Assembly: GCA_022711465.1 (NCBI GenBank)
Contig: JAKLEZ010000007.1
Location: 1 to 64,000, forward strand
Source: Planctomycetota bacterium
GTDB lineage: Bacteria; Planctomycetota; Phycisphaerae; UBA1845; PWPN01
DNA: 64,000 nucleotides
Direction: 5' to 3'
Shown: piece after piece, positions 1 through 9,630 of the stretch
How the letters are laid out: each line of letters starts with the position of its first letter
Numbering within the stretch: the first letter of the stretch is position 1
The notes under the pieces: model-generated
Seen by the model: only the letters and a program-made list of their open reading frames with translations
What the model was told of the DNA's origin: nothing
Databases searched by the model: none
Translations under genes and position numbers: made by a program

Positions 1-210
1 CCCAAGCCACCTGTTGAATGGCGCGGGGTTGCAGCTCTCCGGCCAATACCAGAGCCCTTCGGGGTCCACCAAGTCAACAGGGTCACCCCCCACATACTCA
101 TACAACCCCACCCCGTCCACATACCCGTCATTTCGTGATTGGGAGATGGCCGCCATGGCTTCCGTGCAGGATTTCAACGACGGGTGTGACACAACGTACG
201 ATCTGCTCAT
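1..210 (-). pseudogene. RHS-repeat-associated core, C-terminal fragment (runs off left edge)
   Basis: Read on the minus strand, the first ~135 bases encode a recognisable end of the RHS-repeat-associated core domain: a YVDGVGLYEYV block, then DPVDLVDPEG, then a variable tip beginning LWYWPES that leaves the window. RHS proteins are large secreted or surface YD-repeat shells whose C-terminal tip is a variable, often toxic, domain. The usual preceding block (YYDPxxGRFxxRDPxG) is absent in all three minus frames. Only a weak SQSRND stretch remains, and the frame is closed by a TGA near 280. The first ATG in frame is at 210. I infer a truncated or displaced RHS tip rather than an intact gene, but the left side is not visible. 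Confidence 0.6.
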
Positions 211-634
211 GGAGAGGTTGCGTGGTGTGCGGGTGCATTGTCGCAAGCTGCCCCCACCCGTGGTCGTGAGGGAGACCGTTCACGAACGCAGACACGTGGG
301 CTTGAGCGGGTAGACGACTTGAATTTCGCCGAGAGAAACGAAAACGCCCGGGAAAACGGCAACTGAACAAAAAGCGGAGAGAATAATGTCGTCACGCCTC
401 TGGAAGGGAATCGGCCCTGGCGCTGCCCACAGGGCAGTTTCCGCTGCTCACATCGCCTACTCAGGCTGAATATCTCGCGACAACCAACGTTCACGATTGC
501 TTGTCTGGCCAAGACCGAGTATGCTTCCCTCTAACCTGCGGCAGCCGCTCTTAGGTATGAGGATGGGGTAAGGAAGCGATGGAGCGGGGAAGGGAACTGA
601 GAGCGGCTGTCGGCGGGGGTATTGCCTTGAGGCC
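211..634. other. intergenic stretch, no supported gene
   Basis: About 420 bases between the RHS remnant and the end of the pectate-lyase-like gene. Short overlapping reading frames exist on both strands, but none has a ribosome binding site, recognisable motif or protein-like composition. I see no clear terminator. Confidence 0.5.
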
Positions 635-1933
635 TCACTCGTTCTTCCTGTTCTCCTCGTTGTTGGCGATGACCGCCTTCTTGCCGATCTCATTCGTCAC
701 GCTGAACCCGTCGCCATTGTTCCCGGTGATGATGGCGTGGCCAAGCCCCTTGCCCAGGAGAATGGAGAGCTCAGGAGTGGCGAAGCTGCAGCCCTGGACC
801 TGAAGCCTGCCGCCGTCTGCCTCGACCAGAGCTTTGCCGGGGTTGTTGGGTCGCCCGCTGCTGAAATAGCAGTTGTTCAAGGACACAAAGCTCTTGCTGT
901 GCGAGACCACGTTCTGCACGGCGGGTCCCCAGAAGTCGCAGTTCTGAAGACGCACGGAACCGATGCAGGTCGGGTTGATCACGATCTCGATGGGGTTCTC
1001 CCCCTCGAAGGCCACGAACTGGCCGTTAGTGATGAGTAGGCCCATCGGCTGGATTTGATCGACCACGATGCAGCGGTTGGCGGCGTCGGCCCCGATACCG
1101 CACAATTGGCCGTTCATCGCCCCGTTCTTTGTGGCAACGAAGTGATAACCGATATTGACCGGAAAGATGAACGTGTTCGTCACGTATTCCCAGTCGGTTT
1201 TGGCGAAGATGAAGCCCTCGCAGTGCTGCCACATGTACTTGTAGACCTTCTCCCAGTCGCCGCCGACCTTCTTCGAGGACCACCAGTGGCAATGCCACTG
1301 CACGTTCTCGATGCGACCGATGTCGGTGCAACTGTCCAGCCAGATGCCCCGGCGGAGCACGCACCCGGAGACGCTGCGGATGCGGTGCCGCACGTTACTC
1401 TCGGGACCGATCTTAATACCGTTGTAGCTGTTGATGAGGGTGACGTTCTCCACCGTGTTGTCACCGCCCTGAAGATGGAAACTCCAGGCGTAGGGGTGGA
1501 TATCGTCGGGTTTCTGATCAGGGTAGAACACGGTCAGTCCCTGGACCGTGGCCGAGTCGCCCAATTCAAAGAGTGCCGCGACGTCCTCCTTGTCACGCCC
1601 GCCGGTGGCGAGAATGACTGTTCCGATCAGTGGCTCGATGTAGACCGGAGCCTTCTGGCTGCCGCACAGGGCAACACCGGGTGGGATCTTCAGGCTGCCA
1701 GCGACCAAGTAATGCCCGGCGGGCAGGTTCACCACACCGCCGTTCTTGCCCGCCGCATCGAGGGCATTCTGGATCGCCGCCGTGTCGTCGCTCCTGCCAT
1801 CCACTTTGGCCCCAAAGTCGGCGGCGTCGAATTGGCCCTTGGTTGTTGCGGCGGCTTGCCCGAGTACCGGGAACACAGAACCCAGCAAGCAGAGCATTGA
1901 TACGAACTTGCTGCTCGGTTTAGACCATGTCAT
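635..1933 (-). CDS. secreted pectate-lyase superfamily (right-handed beta-helix) protein
   Basis: 432 residues. A Sec signal peptide (hydrophobic MLCLLGSVFPVLGQA, cleavage near residue 28) is followed by the hallmark start of the Pectate_lyase_3 family around residues 38-60 (DFGAKVDGRSDDTAAIQNAL). The rest is irregular beta-helix sequence rich in Asn, Gly and Val turns up to the C-terminus. Members of this family bind or cleave polysaccharides, but substrates vary widely, so no enzyme activity is assigned. The start is well placed: AGGAGG lies 9 bases upstream of the ATG. It is divergent from the large modular gene at 2560 across a 626-base gap. It probably acts in the periplasm or outside the cell. 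Confidence 0.8.
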   Translation of the reverse strand: MTWSKPSSKFVSMLCLLGSVFPVLGQAAATTKGQFDAADFGAKVDGRSDDTAAIQNALDAAGKNGGVVNLPAGHYLVAGSLKIPPGVALCGSQKAPVYIEPLIGTVILATGGRDKEDVAALFELGDSATVQGLTVFYPDQKPDDIHPYAWSFHLQGGDNTVENVTLINSYNGIKIGPESNVRHRIRSVSGCVLRRGIWLDSCTDIGRIENVQWHCHWWSSKKVGGDWEKVYKYMWQHCEGFIFAKTDWEYVTNTFIFPVNIGYHFVATKNGAMNGQLCGIGADAANRCIVVDQIQPMGLLITNGQFVAFEGENPIEIVINPTCIGSVRLQNCDFWGPAVQNVVSHSKSFVSLNNCYFSSGRPNNPGKALVEADGGRLQVQGCSFATPELSILLGKGLGHAIITGNNGDGFSVTNEIGKKAVIANNEENRKNE

Positions 1934-2193
1934 CTCGTGATCCTCCTCGGTACATTGGCTTGTTCACGGTAGTGTGCGTTGCGCTCCTGCTCCTCGTCCT
2001 CCTCCGGCAGATACTGCTGCGGGCCGGAGCCAACTCGCTTGAATAGGATCGATAGCATCTCATCGAAGGTCAAGCCCCCTGCCAGGGGATCTGTGGTTTG
2101 GGTCCTCTTTGGTGTTCCTAGGGTCTGGGGTGCTGACCCTCGCGACAAGTCCAGCTTGGTCGGTCTTTCTGCGGTGGGCTGTTTCAAAGAGAG

Positions 2194-2209
2194 GGGACAA
2201 ACGTGTCCC
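2194..2209. repeat. perfect inverted repeat GGGACA-AACG-TGTCCC
   Basis: Six-base arms flank a four-base loop. It could be a small hairpin or an operator-like dyad in the divergent region. It has no T-run, so it is not an obvious terminator. The GGGGACA core recurs at 17087 and 17604. Confidence 0.4.
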
Positions 2210-2454
2210 GACGACCGGGCACTGGGTAACCGGGATGTTGCCACGGACACTCCGTGGCAAGCAAGATTGATGAATTACCGCAACACTGCTGTCCATGTCT
2301 AGTCAGTGCAACCCGCTGGAAGAGGGCATTATCAATCGCCGTGGCCACAAATCGCCCCAAAATCAGCTCGTTTTCTCTTCGATGTTGTCAGGAGGCAAGC
2401 GGAAATGCCACCAGGCTCATCGTTCGCGTGTAGCTTAATTCAAACAGAAAAGGC

Positions 2455-2481
2455 TTGAAGTGTGGCGCACGGGGCTATAAC
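2455..2481 (+). promoter_or_regulatory. candidate promoter TTGAAG / TATAAC
   Basis: TTGAAG at 2455-2460 and TATAAC at 2476-2481 are separated by 15 bases (16 if CTTGAA is taken as the -35). They lie about 80 bases ahead of the ATG at 2560. The -10 matches the consensus at 5 of 6 positions, but the spacing is short. It is a plausible but unproven promoter for the large modular gene. Confidence 0.3.
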
Positions 2482-2559
2482 ATGAAGACCTCTTAACGGG
2501 GCAGCCTCGGCGGAACCGAGACCGCGCACTTCCTGTTCGGTTCTGAAAGGAGACATCTC

Positions 2560-5500
2560 ATGGCGATCTTCCGTCAATTCGCTTGCGTTGTCGTCGTCAT
2601 TGTTGCCGCCGGGTCGGTGCAGCCCGCCGATGGCAGAGTGCTGGTCCAACACGTGGGAGCCAACGATCCGCTCAGCGAGGGCTGGACGCTGTTCGACCAA
2701 TCGGGCGGTAACCACCTCTACGGTCCTGTTCAGGATGACCTTGGCTACATCGATAGCTGGAAACTGGACAGTTTTCACTCGGGTGGGGACTTTCTATATC
2801 AACGGAATCTGTCCGACACAGAAGTCAGCAACGCATACGCTCAAGGCTGGCGTTTGACGCTGATGGTCCGTGCGATCGAGGCTGCTTCGCCTACCTCGCC
2901 TGCCTTGAGGGTTGTGTTCTTGGGGCCTCGGACATACGGGCTGTTCTTTACGCCGGATCAAGGGAGTGGAGGTCCCGGGATCGGCCTGATGGGGGACGGT
3001 CGGATCATCTCACCCGGCTTGAACTCGGCTGGCTACCATCTGATTACCGTTACCGATGACGATGCCAACGGTCTTGCCCATGTGCTCTTGGATGGTGTTC
3101 TCGTGCTTACAGACTACGCCGGAGAGACAAGTACATACGCGCAGCGGATCGACTGGGGTGACGCTCGTACAGCTAACGAAGATGGGGGGCATGCCAACTT
3201 CGCGATTGTGCGTTTCGAGGTTGCTCCCGGGACATCAGAAAACGGTTGCGAAGGCACGGTTGCCGACTGCAATGGGAACGGCATGCTCGACCCGTGCGAT
3301 CTGGGCAGCGGCACCAGCCGTGACTGCAACGGTAACGGCGTGCCGGACGAGTGTGAGCTCATGATGATTGGCAGAACCCAGAAGGTGGCAGCTGCGGGTG
3401 GGCTCCCTGATGACTTACTCGGTTCAGCTGTCGCAATCAGCAATGATACGGCTTTCCTTTGCGCTCCTCTCGCAGATGTATCAGGGAGCAACAGTGGCGC
3501 TGTCTACGTCTTCCAGCATCAAGGTGATGGCTGGGTACAGGAGCAGGTTCTGGTGCCGTCTGATGCCCAAGGTGGGAGGCAATTTGGATCGTCGATAGCG
3601 TCAGCTGGCGATGTTGCCATTGTAGGAACGAACGACGGCAGCGCCTATGTCTTCCGGCACATCGAGGGCGGCTGGGTGCAAGAAACGAAGCTGGTTTCGC
3701 CCGATCCGCCTTCAGGGGATGGATTCGCTTTTGCGGTCGCGATCAGCGGAGAGGTCGCCTTTGTGGGTGCCTACCTCGACGGCGAGGGCGAGAGCCGGAG
3801 TGGAGCTGCATATGTGTTCCGACGTTTGGGTGGTGTGTGGCTCTATGAACAGAAGCTGAAGGCGCCCGATGCCGCTCCCGGCCGAGAGTTTGGCATATCC
3901 GTTTCCATCCAAGGAGACACGGCGCTCGTGGGCTCCCATCTTGACGACCATGCGGGGCCCAATAGCGGCTCGGCCTACGTCTTCCGATATGCGGCTGGCA
4001 GTTGGGCATTGGAGCAGAAACTCACCGCCTCGGATGCTGCAAGTGGGGATGAGTTCGGCTATTCGCTCTCCTTGAGCGAGAATCTGGCTGTGATCGGCGC
4101 GTTTATGGACGACGACAACGGAGTTGACGCCGGCTCAGCGTATGTCTTTCGCCGAACGGGCGATACGTGGGTCCAGGAAGACAAACTGCTTTCATCGGAT
4201 GCATCTGCGGGGGATGCCTTCGGCAGGTGTGTGTCGGTCAGCGGGGATACTGCCGTGGTCGGGGCTGCGCAGGACGATGACAAGGGTGACGGTAGTGGTT
4301 CAGCTTATCTGTTTCGGCGCGGAGCAGGGAAGTGGATTGAGACGCAGAAGCTTGTGGCCTCAGACGGTGCGGCCAGTGATGCCTTCTCCAGTTCGGTCTC
4401 GATCATAGGAGGACATGTCCTTATCGGGGCTCCGGGCAGCGGATCCTCCAGCGGTTCGGCATACGTCTACGCATTTGAAAACCATGACTGCAACGACAAC
4501 GACATACCCGACGAGTGCGAGGCTGATTCCGACCATGACGGCGTGATCGACGCCTGCGACAACTGTCCGACCATACCCAACCCCGACCAAGCCGACGGTG
4601 ATGGCGATGGCGTCGGGGATGCATGCGACGCTCCGTTCATCAAGTCTGCCGTCTCGCGCAGTTGGCACCAGGCGGCTGGGAGCTTCGATATTCCTTTGCC
4701 GCTGGAGTGCGCGACAATGGTCACCGACGGGCAAGTGGTGCGTGCCCCGCTTAATCTGGTGGTGGTCTTCTCCGAGCCAGTGGTACCGGCAGACGCAGCA
4801 TTAGACGACGAAGTCTGGGTTTCGGATGGCTTGGCCTTGATCAGCATGAATGGCGATGAACTCACGATCCAGATCGCTGACATTCCGAATGCAGCGTGTC
4901 TGCAAGTCAAGTTGAGCGGATTCATCGATGCCGAGGGTCGCCCGCTAGAGGGGCCTAGCGAAATCTGCCTAGCTCTCCTGACTGGCGATGTGAACGGCGA
5001 CGGCAGAGTGAACGTGCTGGACATGACGAGAGTCAGGAATAACACCGGCGTATCTTTGACTTCCGCCAACTTCCGCTGCGACGTGAATGGCGATGGGAGG
5101 ATCAATACGCTGGATATGACCGTCGTCCGCAACGGTATCGGCAAGCAGGGGGCTACCTGTCCGCCGCCAGCACCGGGTGTGCTCTCGATTGCCGAGCCTG
5201 ACGGCTTGGCCAGTGCCGGCTATGAGGGCGGCCCGTTCACGCCGTCGCGCATGACCTACACCCTGACCAACACTGGCGGGTTGCCGATCGCCTGGACGGC
5301 GGCGAAGACCCAGGCATGGGTCACACTGTCCAAGACCGGGGGTACGCTCGCCGGCGGGGCTTCGGACGCCGTGGAGATCTCGATCAACGCCGAGGCGAAT
5401 GACTTGGCTGCCGGCAGCTACAGCGACACTTTGACCCTCGCCAACACCACGAACGCCAGCGGGGACACGACCCGCACGGTGAGCCTCGCGGTGAACGCAC

Positions 5501-6198
5501 CCGTCATTCCACCTGGCATGGTGCTGGTCCCCGCCGGTGCGTTCAACTACCAGAACGGACCGCCGGTCTACCTTGCCGCGTTCATGATCGACAAGTACGA
5601 GGTCACAAATGCCGCATACTGCGAGTTTCTGAACGAAGCGGATGAAGAAGGAGATGCCTACGATTTCCGTATGGAGATCGACCAGACAGGACCAGCAGGC
5701 AATTACTCCTACGCGGCGCAAAGTGACAGAGAGGAGTATCCAATCCGCTATGTTAACTATGATGATACCACTGCCTTTGCCACGTGGCGAAGCCAAAAGG
5801 AGGGTCGCGTCTATCGCCTGCCGACAGAGCAGGAATGGGAGAAGGCTGCTGGTTGGGACCCGGAGGAGCAGAAACTCTACACCTACGGGTATCACAGCGA
5901 CAGCATAAACTGCTCTTGGCTCAACTACGGCTGGTGCATGGGAGGCACGATGCCGGTGGGCAGCTACAACGGCACGGGTGGTCGCAAGGACGCCATGAGC
6001 TACTATGGCTGCTATGACATGAGTGGTAATCAGTGGGAGTGGACCAGTAGTACGTACAATGCAAACCTGGATCTTGTTATCCGGGGCGGCGGTTGGTACG
6101 ACAGTGCGGCATACTGTACAACCACTTACCGCATACCGGTAGCGTCCTCTTTTAGGTACACGGGCATAGGTTTCCGCTTGGCCACGGACGCTGAGTAA
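2560..6198 (+). CDS. giant secreted FG-GAP propeller / TSP3 / dockerin / FGE-like fusion protein
   Basis: 1212 residues with an excellent ribosome binding site (AAAGGAGA) before the ATG. Modules in order: signal peptide (1-23); an N-terminal beta-rich domain (~25-225); DCNGNGxxDxCx calcium motifs (~230-270); seven FG-GAP units (~275-640, e.g. QFGSSI, EFGISV, EFGYSL, each closing with SGSAYVF), enough for a full seven-bladed propeller; thrombospondin type 3 repeats (~642-690); a dockerin-like pair DVNGDGRVNxLDM (~808-860); an Ig/BACON-like domain (~872-982); and a C-terminal formylglycine-generating-enzyme/SUMF1-like domain (~984-1212, with EWEKAAGW, NQWEW and GFRLA). In that domain the RGGxxxC catalytic segment reads RGGGWYDSAAYC. 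The second cysteine is kept and the first is lost, so I infer binding rather than catalysis. Probably a cell-surface or extracellular adhesion or complex protein. Confidence 0.85.
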   Translation: MAIFRQFACVVVVIVAAGSVQPADGRVLVQHVGANDPLSEGWTLFDQSGGNHLYGPVQDDLGYIDSWKLDSFHSGGDFLYQRNLSDTEVSNAYAQGWRLTLMVRAIEAASPTSPALRVVFLGPRTYGLFFTPDQGSGGPGIGLMGDGRIISPGLNSAGYHLITVTDDDANGLAHVLLDGVLVLTDYAGETSTYAQRIDWGDARTANEDGGHANFAIVRFEVAPGTSENGCEGTVADCNGNGMLDPCDLGSGTSRDCNGNGVPDECELMMIGRTQKVAAAGGLPDDLLGSAVAISNDTAFLCAPLADVSGSNSGAVYVFQHQGDGWVQEQVLVPSDAQGGRQFGSSIASAGDVAIVGTNDGSAYVFRHIEGGWVQETKLVSPDPPSGDGFAFAVAISGEVAFVGAYLDGEGESRSGAAYVFRRLGGVWLYEQKLKAPDAAPGREFGISVSIQGDTALVGSHLDDHAGPNSGSAYVFRYAAGSWALEQKLTASDAASGDEFGYSLSLSENLAVIGAFMDDDNGVDAGSAYVFRRTGDTWVQEDKLLSSDASAGDAFGRCVSVSGDTAVVGAAQDDDKGDGSGSAYLFRRGAGKWIETQKLVASDGAASDAFSSSVSIIGGHVLIGAPGSGSSSGSAYVYAFENHDCNDNDIPDECEADSDHDGVIDACDNCPTIPNPDQADGDGDGVGDACDAPFIKSAVSRSWHQAAGSFDIPLPLECATMVTDGQVVRAPLNLVVVFSEPVVPADAALDDEVWVSDGLALISMNGDELTIQIADIPNAACLQVKLSGFIDAEGRPLEGPSEICLALLTGDVNGDGRVNVLDMTRVRNNTGVSLTSANFRCDVNGDGRINTLDMTVVRNGIGKQGATCPPPAPGVLSIAEPDGLASAGYEGGPFTPSRMTYTLTNTGGLPIAWTAAKTQAWVTLSKTGGTLAGGASDAVEISINAEANDLAAGSYSDTLTLANTTNASGDTTRTVSLAVNAPVIPPGMVLVPAGAFNYQNGPPVYLAAFMIDKYEVTNAAYCEFLNEADEEGDAYDFRMEIDQTGPAGNYSYAAQSDREEYPIRYVNYDDTTAFATWRSQKEGRVYRLPTEQEWEKAAGWDPEEQKLYTYGYHSDSINCSWLNYGWCMGGTMPVGSYNGTGGRKDAMSYYGCYDMSGNQWEWTSSTYNANLDLVIRGGGWYDSAAYCTTTYRIPVASSFRYTGIGFRLATDAE

Positions 6199-6354
6199 AC
6201 GCTGCACTCCGGTTCTTACTCGTTGATCTGCCGGCCCGGAGACGAAAAGCGGAGATGTGTCCGAAACGAGAATGGCGATGGTTCAAGAGTTGCAGGCAGG
6301 ATCGCCCGCACTGCGAACTAACTCGCCCCGGCATCGTTCGGCGGGGAATATCTC

Positions 6355-9300
6355 ATGAAATCACGACAGATCAGCGTTGGCATCGGCCTCGTCATCATCC
6401 TGGTCATTTCACTTCAAGCACAGGCGGCAAACGTCATCTATGTCGATGCGGATGCCACGGGAGTCAACAACGGAACAAGTTGGCACGACGCATTTGTCGA
6501 ACTGCAGTCCGCTTTGGCCGTTGCTGTTCCAGGCGATGAAATCTGGGTAGCGGAGGGCACCTACACCCCGGATTATAACCTCGTCAGTGGGTTTCACAAT
6601 CGCTACAGAGTGGCAACATTTCGACTGATCACAGGCGTGAGTCTGTTCGGCGGCTTCAAGGGAGAAGGCTTGGCCACCCACCCGGGCGGGGAGACTCAGC
6701 GTGGCGAACGCGCTCCTGAGAGCCATAAAACAGTTCTGAGCGGCGACCTGAAAAGGGATGACGCACCTGACTTCTGTAACATTATGGAGAACAGTCTTCA
6801 CGTCATAACCGCCACCAGTGTCGACAATACTGCCGTCGTAGATGGCTTTATGGTAACCGGTGGCAATGCGAACACTGAGAAACACCCGAGCGGAGGCGGT
6901 CTGATTGTTCAGAATGGCAGCCCGACCTTCATCGACTGCACTTTCATCCGTAACACGGCACATTACGGAGCGGGTTGTAGCAACGAGGCGTCCAGTCCCC
7001 ACTTCTCACGCTGTCGGTTCTTGGCAAACTGGGCAGCTATGAGTGGCGGTGGGCTTTACAACAACAACAGCGATCCGCTCCTCGCAAATTGCCTTCTTCG
7101 CGACAATATCGCTGACGAAGGAGGTGCTATCTGCAATCTGCAGTCCAGCGATCCGCTCATAATCAACGGTGTATTCGTCAACAATCGGGCGGGGGATGGA
7201 GCTGCCATTCGAGGCAGTGCATCGTCCTGCCAAATCGTGAATTGCACGTTCAGTAATAATAGAGCCAGCCGTTATGGTGGAGCCCTATCCTGGATCGACA
7301 GCAATCCACTTCTTTCCAATTGTATTCTCTGGGGAAACGCGGCGTCTGAAGGTCCACAGCTCAACTGCTTCCGCCGGTGCCTCGTCACGGTTCAGTATTG
7401 TGACATCCAGGGTGGAGCGGCGGAGGTGGCGTTGGGCAGTGATTGTATGGTACAGTGGGGAAACGGTGTAATGGACCTGGACCCGAAGCTCGCCTTCCCT
7501 GCTGACCCTCACCTTCTGCGTGGATCCCCATGCATCGATGCCGGAGGTAACCAATACGTCCCGGCGGACTTCGCCGACCTGGACAGCGACGGGGACTACG
7601 CAGAACCGACTCCCCTGGACTCAGGTTTCTATCCTCGTTTCACAGACGACCCCGAGGCGCCGGACGTGGGAATCGGTGATCGACCTCTCGTGGACATGGG
7701 TGCATATGAGTACAATCCTTCGTGTTCCCACCTCGCCCTGTCGGCGACTGAACACGAGTTTTCTGCGCTAGAGGGCAGTTCCAATCACCCCCGTGCGACA
7801 ATCATGCTCCGCAATTGCGGCGGTGCACCGCTCATGTGGCAGATCCGGGAAGACTGTAAGTGGCTATCCGTGCCTGTAGCTCAGGGTACGCTTGGCAGTG
7901 AAGTCACGGAGTTGGCCATGATTGCGGATGCTACCAGCTTGGCGTACGGCAGTTACTTCTGTGACATCGTCATAACAAGCTCCGCAGCGGGTGATTCCGG
8001 CAGAATCCTACCCTGTGTTCTCCATATCAACCGTGTCTTCAATGTCCCGGCCAACTACTCCTCCATCCAGGCCGCCATAGATGCAACTGGTGTCAAGGGG
8101 GACACGGTCTTGGTCAGTCCGGGCGTCTACACCGGACCTGACAATAGGGACCTCAGCTTGCGTGGCAAAGCCATTGTGGTGCGGAGCGAGATTCCGCAAG
8201 AAGCGATCATCAACTGCGAACGCCAGGGGCGAGGCTTCCTGTTCATTTCCCAGGAGTGGGAGTCCTCCGTCATCGACGGTTTCGTGGTGACCGCCGGAGG
8301 AGTCAATACAGGGGGAGCTGTCAGCAATGGGGGAGCTGTCAGCAATGGGGGAGCTGTCTGCAGTGAGTTCAGCCGTCCCACCATCGTCAATTGCACTTTC
8401 CGGGCTAATCGCGTCATAAACAGAGGAGGCGCGATGTACTTCTATGGGGGTGGAGACCCCACCGTCGCCAACTGCCTTGTCTTGGGCAATTCGGCGGGCG
8501 GCCAAGGTGGTGGGATCTTCTCCTGGGACGGAAGCGTGAGGATCATGAACTGCATCGTCAACGGAAACACTGCGAACAAGGGGGGCGGTATGTCCTTCGG
8601 GTATCGTGCCAGTCCCCAGATAACAAACTGCGTCATTAGTGGTAATTCGGCCACATTGGGGGGTGGAGGAATTTCTACAGAGGGAGCGATGTTGCTTGCG
8701 AATTGTTCTGTCAGCTCCAATTGTGCTGGCAACGGGTACGGTGGAGGCCTCCTCTGGGAGCGATCGATGCCAATGGTCACCAATTCTATCTTTTATAGCA
8801 ACAGAGCAGCCGTGGGCCCCGAAATCGCATTCAGATATACTTGGGGTGACATGAATCGGCTGGAGGTTGCCCACAGTAGTATCCAAGGAGGACGATCAGC
8901 CGTTCATCTTGATGGCGACTGCACGCTGGTTTGGGGAAGCGGTAACATCGATGAGGACCCTCTTTTTGCCGACGCCGACGGCCCCGACAATGTGCCCGGC
9001 ACTCAGGACGACAACCTCGCGTTAGTACCGGGTTCACCCTGCATCGATGCCGGGAACAACAACTTGGTCGTCCCTGATGCAACGGATCTGGATGCGGACG
9101 AGGACAGCTTCGAGCCGATTCCGATCGACATCGACCACACCCCTCGATTTGAGGATTACCAATGCACCGAGAACAGCGGTGTGCCTCATTCTGCTTTCCC
9201 TAACTTGCCGATTGTAGACATGGGCGCCCATGAGCTCGCCGAAGCACCCCTGGTCGATTCGGACCAGGATCGAGTTGTCGATGCCTGCGACAATTGTCGC

Positions 9301-9630
9301 GAGGTCGCAAACCCGCAACAGGAGGACCAGGATGGGGATAACGTAGGTGACGCGTGCGATTTGTGTTCGAGCACGCCCCCTGGCACCCCGGTAAACACCA
9401 AGGGATGCCAACTCGCTCCGGGCGACTTTGACAAAGACGGTGATGTGGACCAATCGGATTTTGGCCATCTCCAGGCGTGTCTCACAGGAGCCGGTTACTC
9501 ACAGGACGCTCCAGCGTGTCAAGACACTCGCCTGGATGGAGACAGCGATGTGGATAATCTCGACGTTGCTCGGTTCCTGCGTTGCATGAGTGGCGAGAAC
9601 ATCATGGCTGATCCGAATTGTGCAGACTGA
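6355..9630 (+). CDS. secreted double beta-helix protein with BACON-like, TSP3 and dockerin-like modules
   Basis: 1091 residues. Signal peptide 1-24 (VIILVISLQAQAA) is followed by a first parallel beta-helix (~25-370) that opens with the GTSWHDAFVELQSAL type segment seen in secreted planctomycete proteins and contains many G-G-x-N-C-x-F turns. Then come a BACON/Ig-like domain (~460-560), a second beta-helix (~565-870), a TSP3 calcium segment (~967-1002, DACDNCREVANPQQEDQDGD) and a terminal dockerin-like pair (~1022-1090, GDFDKDGDVDQSD and LDGDSDVDNLDVARFL). It shares architecture logic with the gene 156 bases upstream and may be cotranscribed. The start has only a weak ribosome site. The substrate is unknown; polysaccharide binding or surface display is likely. 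Confidence 0.8.
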   Translation: MKSRQISVGIGLVIILVISLQAQAANVIYVDADATGVNNGTSWHDAFVELQSALAVAVPGDEIWVAEGTYTPDYNLVSGFHNRYRVATFRLITGVSLFGGFKGEGLATHPGGETQRGERAPESHKTVLSGDLKRDDAPDFCNIMENSLHVITATSVDNTAVVDGFMVTGGNANTEKHPSGGGLIVQNGSPTFIDCTFIRNTAHYGAGCSNEASSPHFSRCRFLANWAAMSGGGLYNNNSDPLLANCLLRDNIADEGGAICNLQSSDPLIINGVFVNNRAGDGAAIRGSASSCQIVNCTFSNNRASRYGGALSWIDSNPLLSNCILWGNAASEGPQLNCFRRCLVTVQYCDIQGGAAEVALGSDCMVQWGNGVMDLDPKLAFPADPHLLRGSPCIDAGGNQYVPADFADLDSDGDYAEPTPLDSGFYPRFTDDPEAPDVGIGDRPLVDMGAYEYNPSCSHLALSATEHEFSALEGSSNHPRATIMLRNCGGAPLMWQIREDCKWLSVPVAQGTLGSEVTELAMIADATSLAYGSYFCDIVITSSAAGDSGRILPCVLHINRVFNVPANYSSIQAAIDATGVKGDTVLVSPGVYTGPDNRDLSLRGKAIVVRSEIPQEAIINCERQGRGFLFISQEWESSVIDGFVVTAGGVNTGGAVSNGGAVSNGGAVCSEFSRPTIVNCTFRANRVINRGGAMYFYGGGDPTVANCLVLGNSAGGQGGGIFSWDGSVRIMNCIVNGNTANKGGGMSFGYRASPQITNCVISGNSATLGGGGISTEGAMLLANCSVSSNCAGNGYGGGLLWERSMPMVTNSIFYSNRAAVGPEIAFRYTWGDMNRLEVAHSSIQGGRSAVHLDGDCTLVWGSGNIDEDPLFADADGPDNVPGTQDDNLALVPGSPCIDAGNNNLVVPDATDLDADEDSFEPIPIDIDHTPRFEDYQCTENSGVPHSAFPNLPIVDMGAHELAEAPLVDSDQDRVVDACDNCREVANPQQEDQDGDNVGDACDLCSSTPPGTPVNTKGCQLAPGDFDKDGDVDQSDFGHLQACLTGAGYSQDAPACQDTRLDGDSDVDNLDVARFLRCMSGENIMADPNCAD
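8313..8358 (+). repeat. 18-bp tandem repeat inside the beta-helix gene
   Basis: The unit GGGAGCTGTCAGCAATGG occurs twice in perfect tandem (8313-8330, 8331-8348), followed by a 10-base partial third copy. It encodes GAVSNG units in frame, so copy changes would lengthen the beta-helix without a frameshift. Confidence 0.85.

Larger units (their letters stand above)
1934..2559. other. divergent intergenic region
   Basis: 626 bases between two divergent secreted-protein genes. It holds a perfect 6-bp hairpin (2194-2209) and a candidate promoter for the rightward gene (2455-2481). No coding sequence with a believable start or composition was seen. Confidence 0.5.

Noticed and set aside
4969..6207. 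412-codon frame antisense to the modular FGE-like gene
   Set aside because: The plus strand encodes dockerin-like and FGE-like domains here; the antisense has no domain features.
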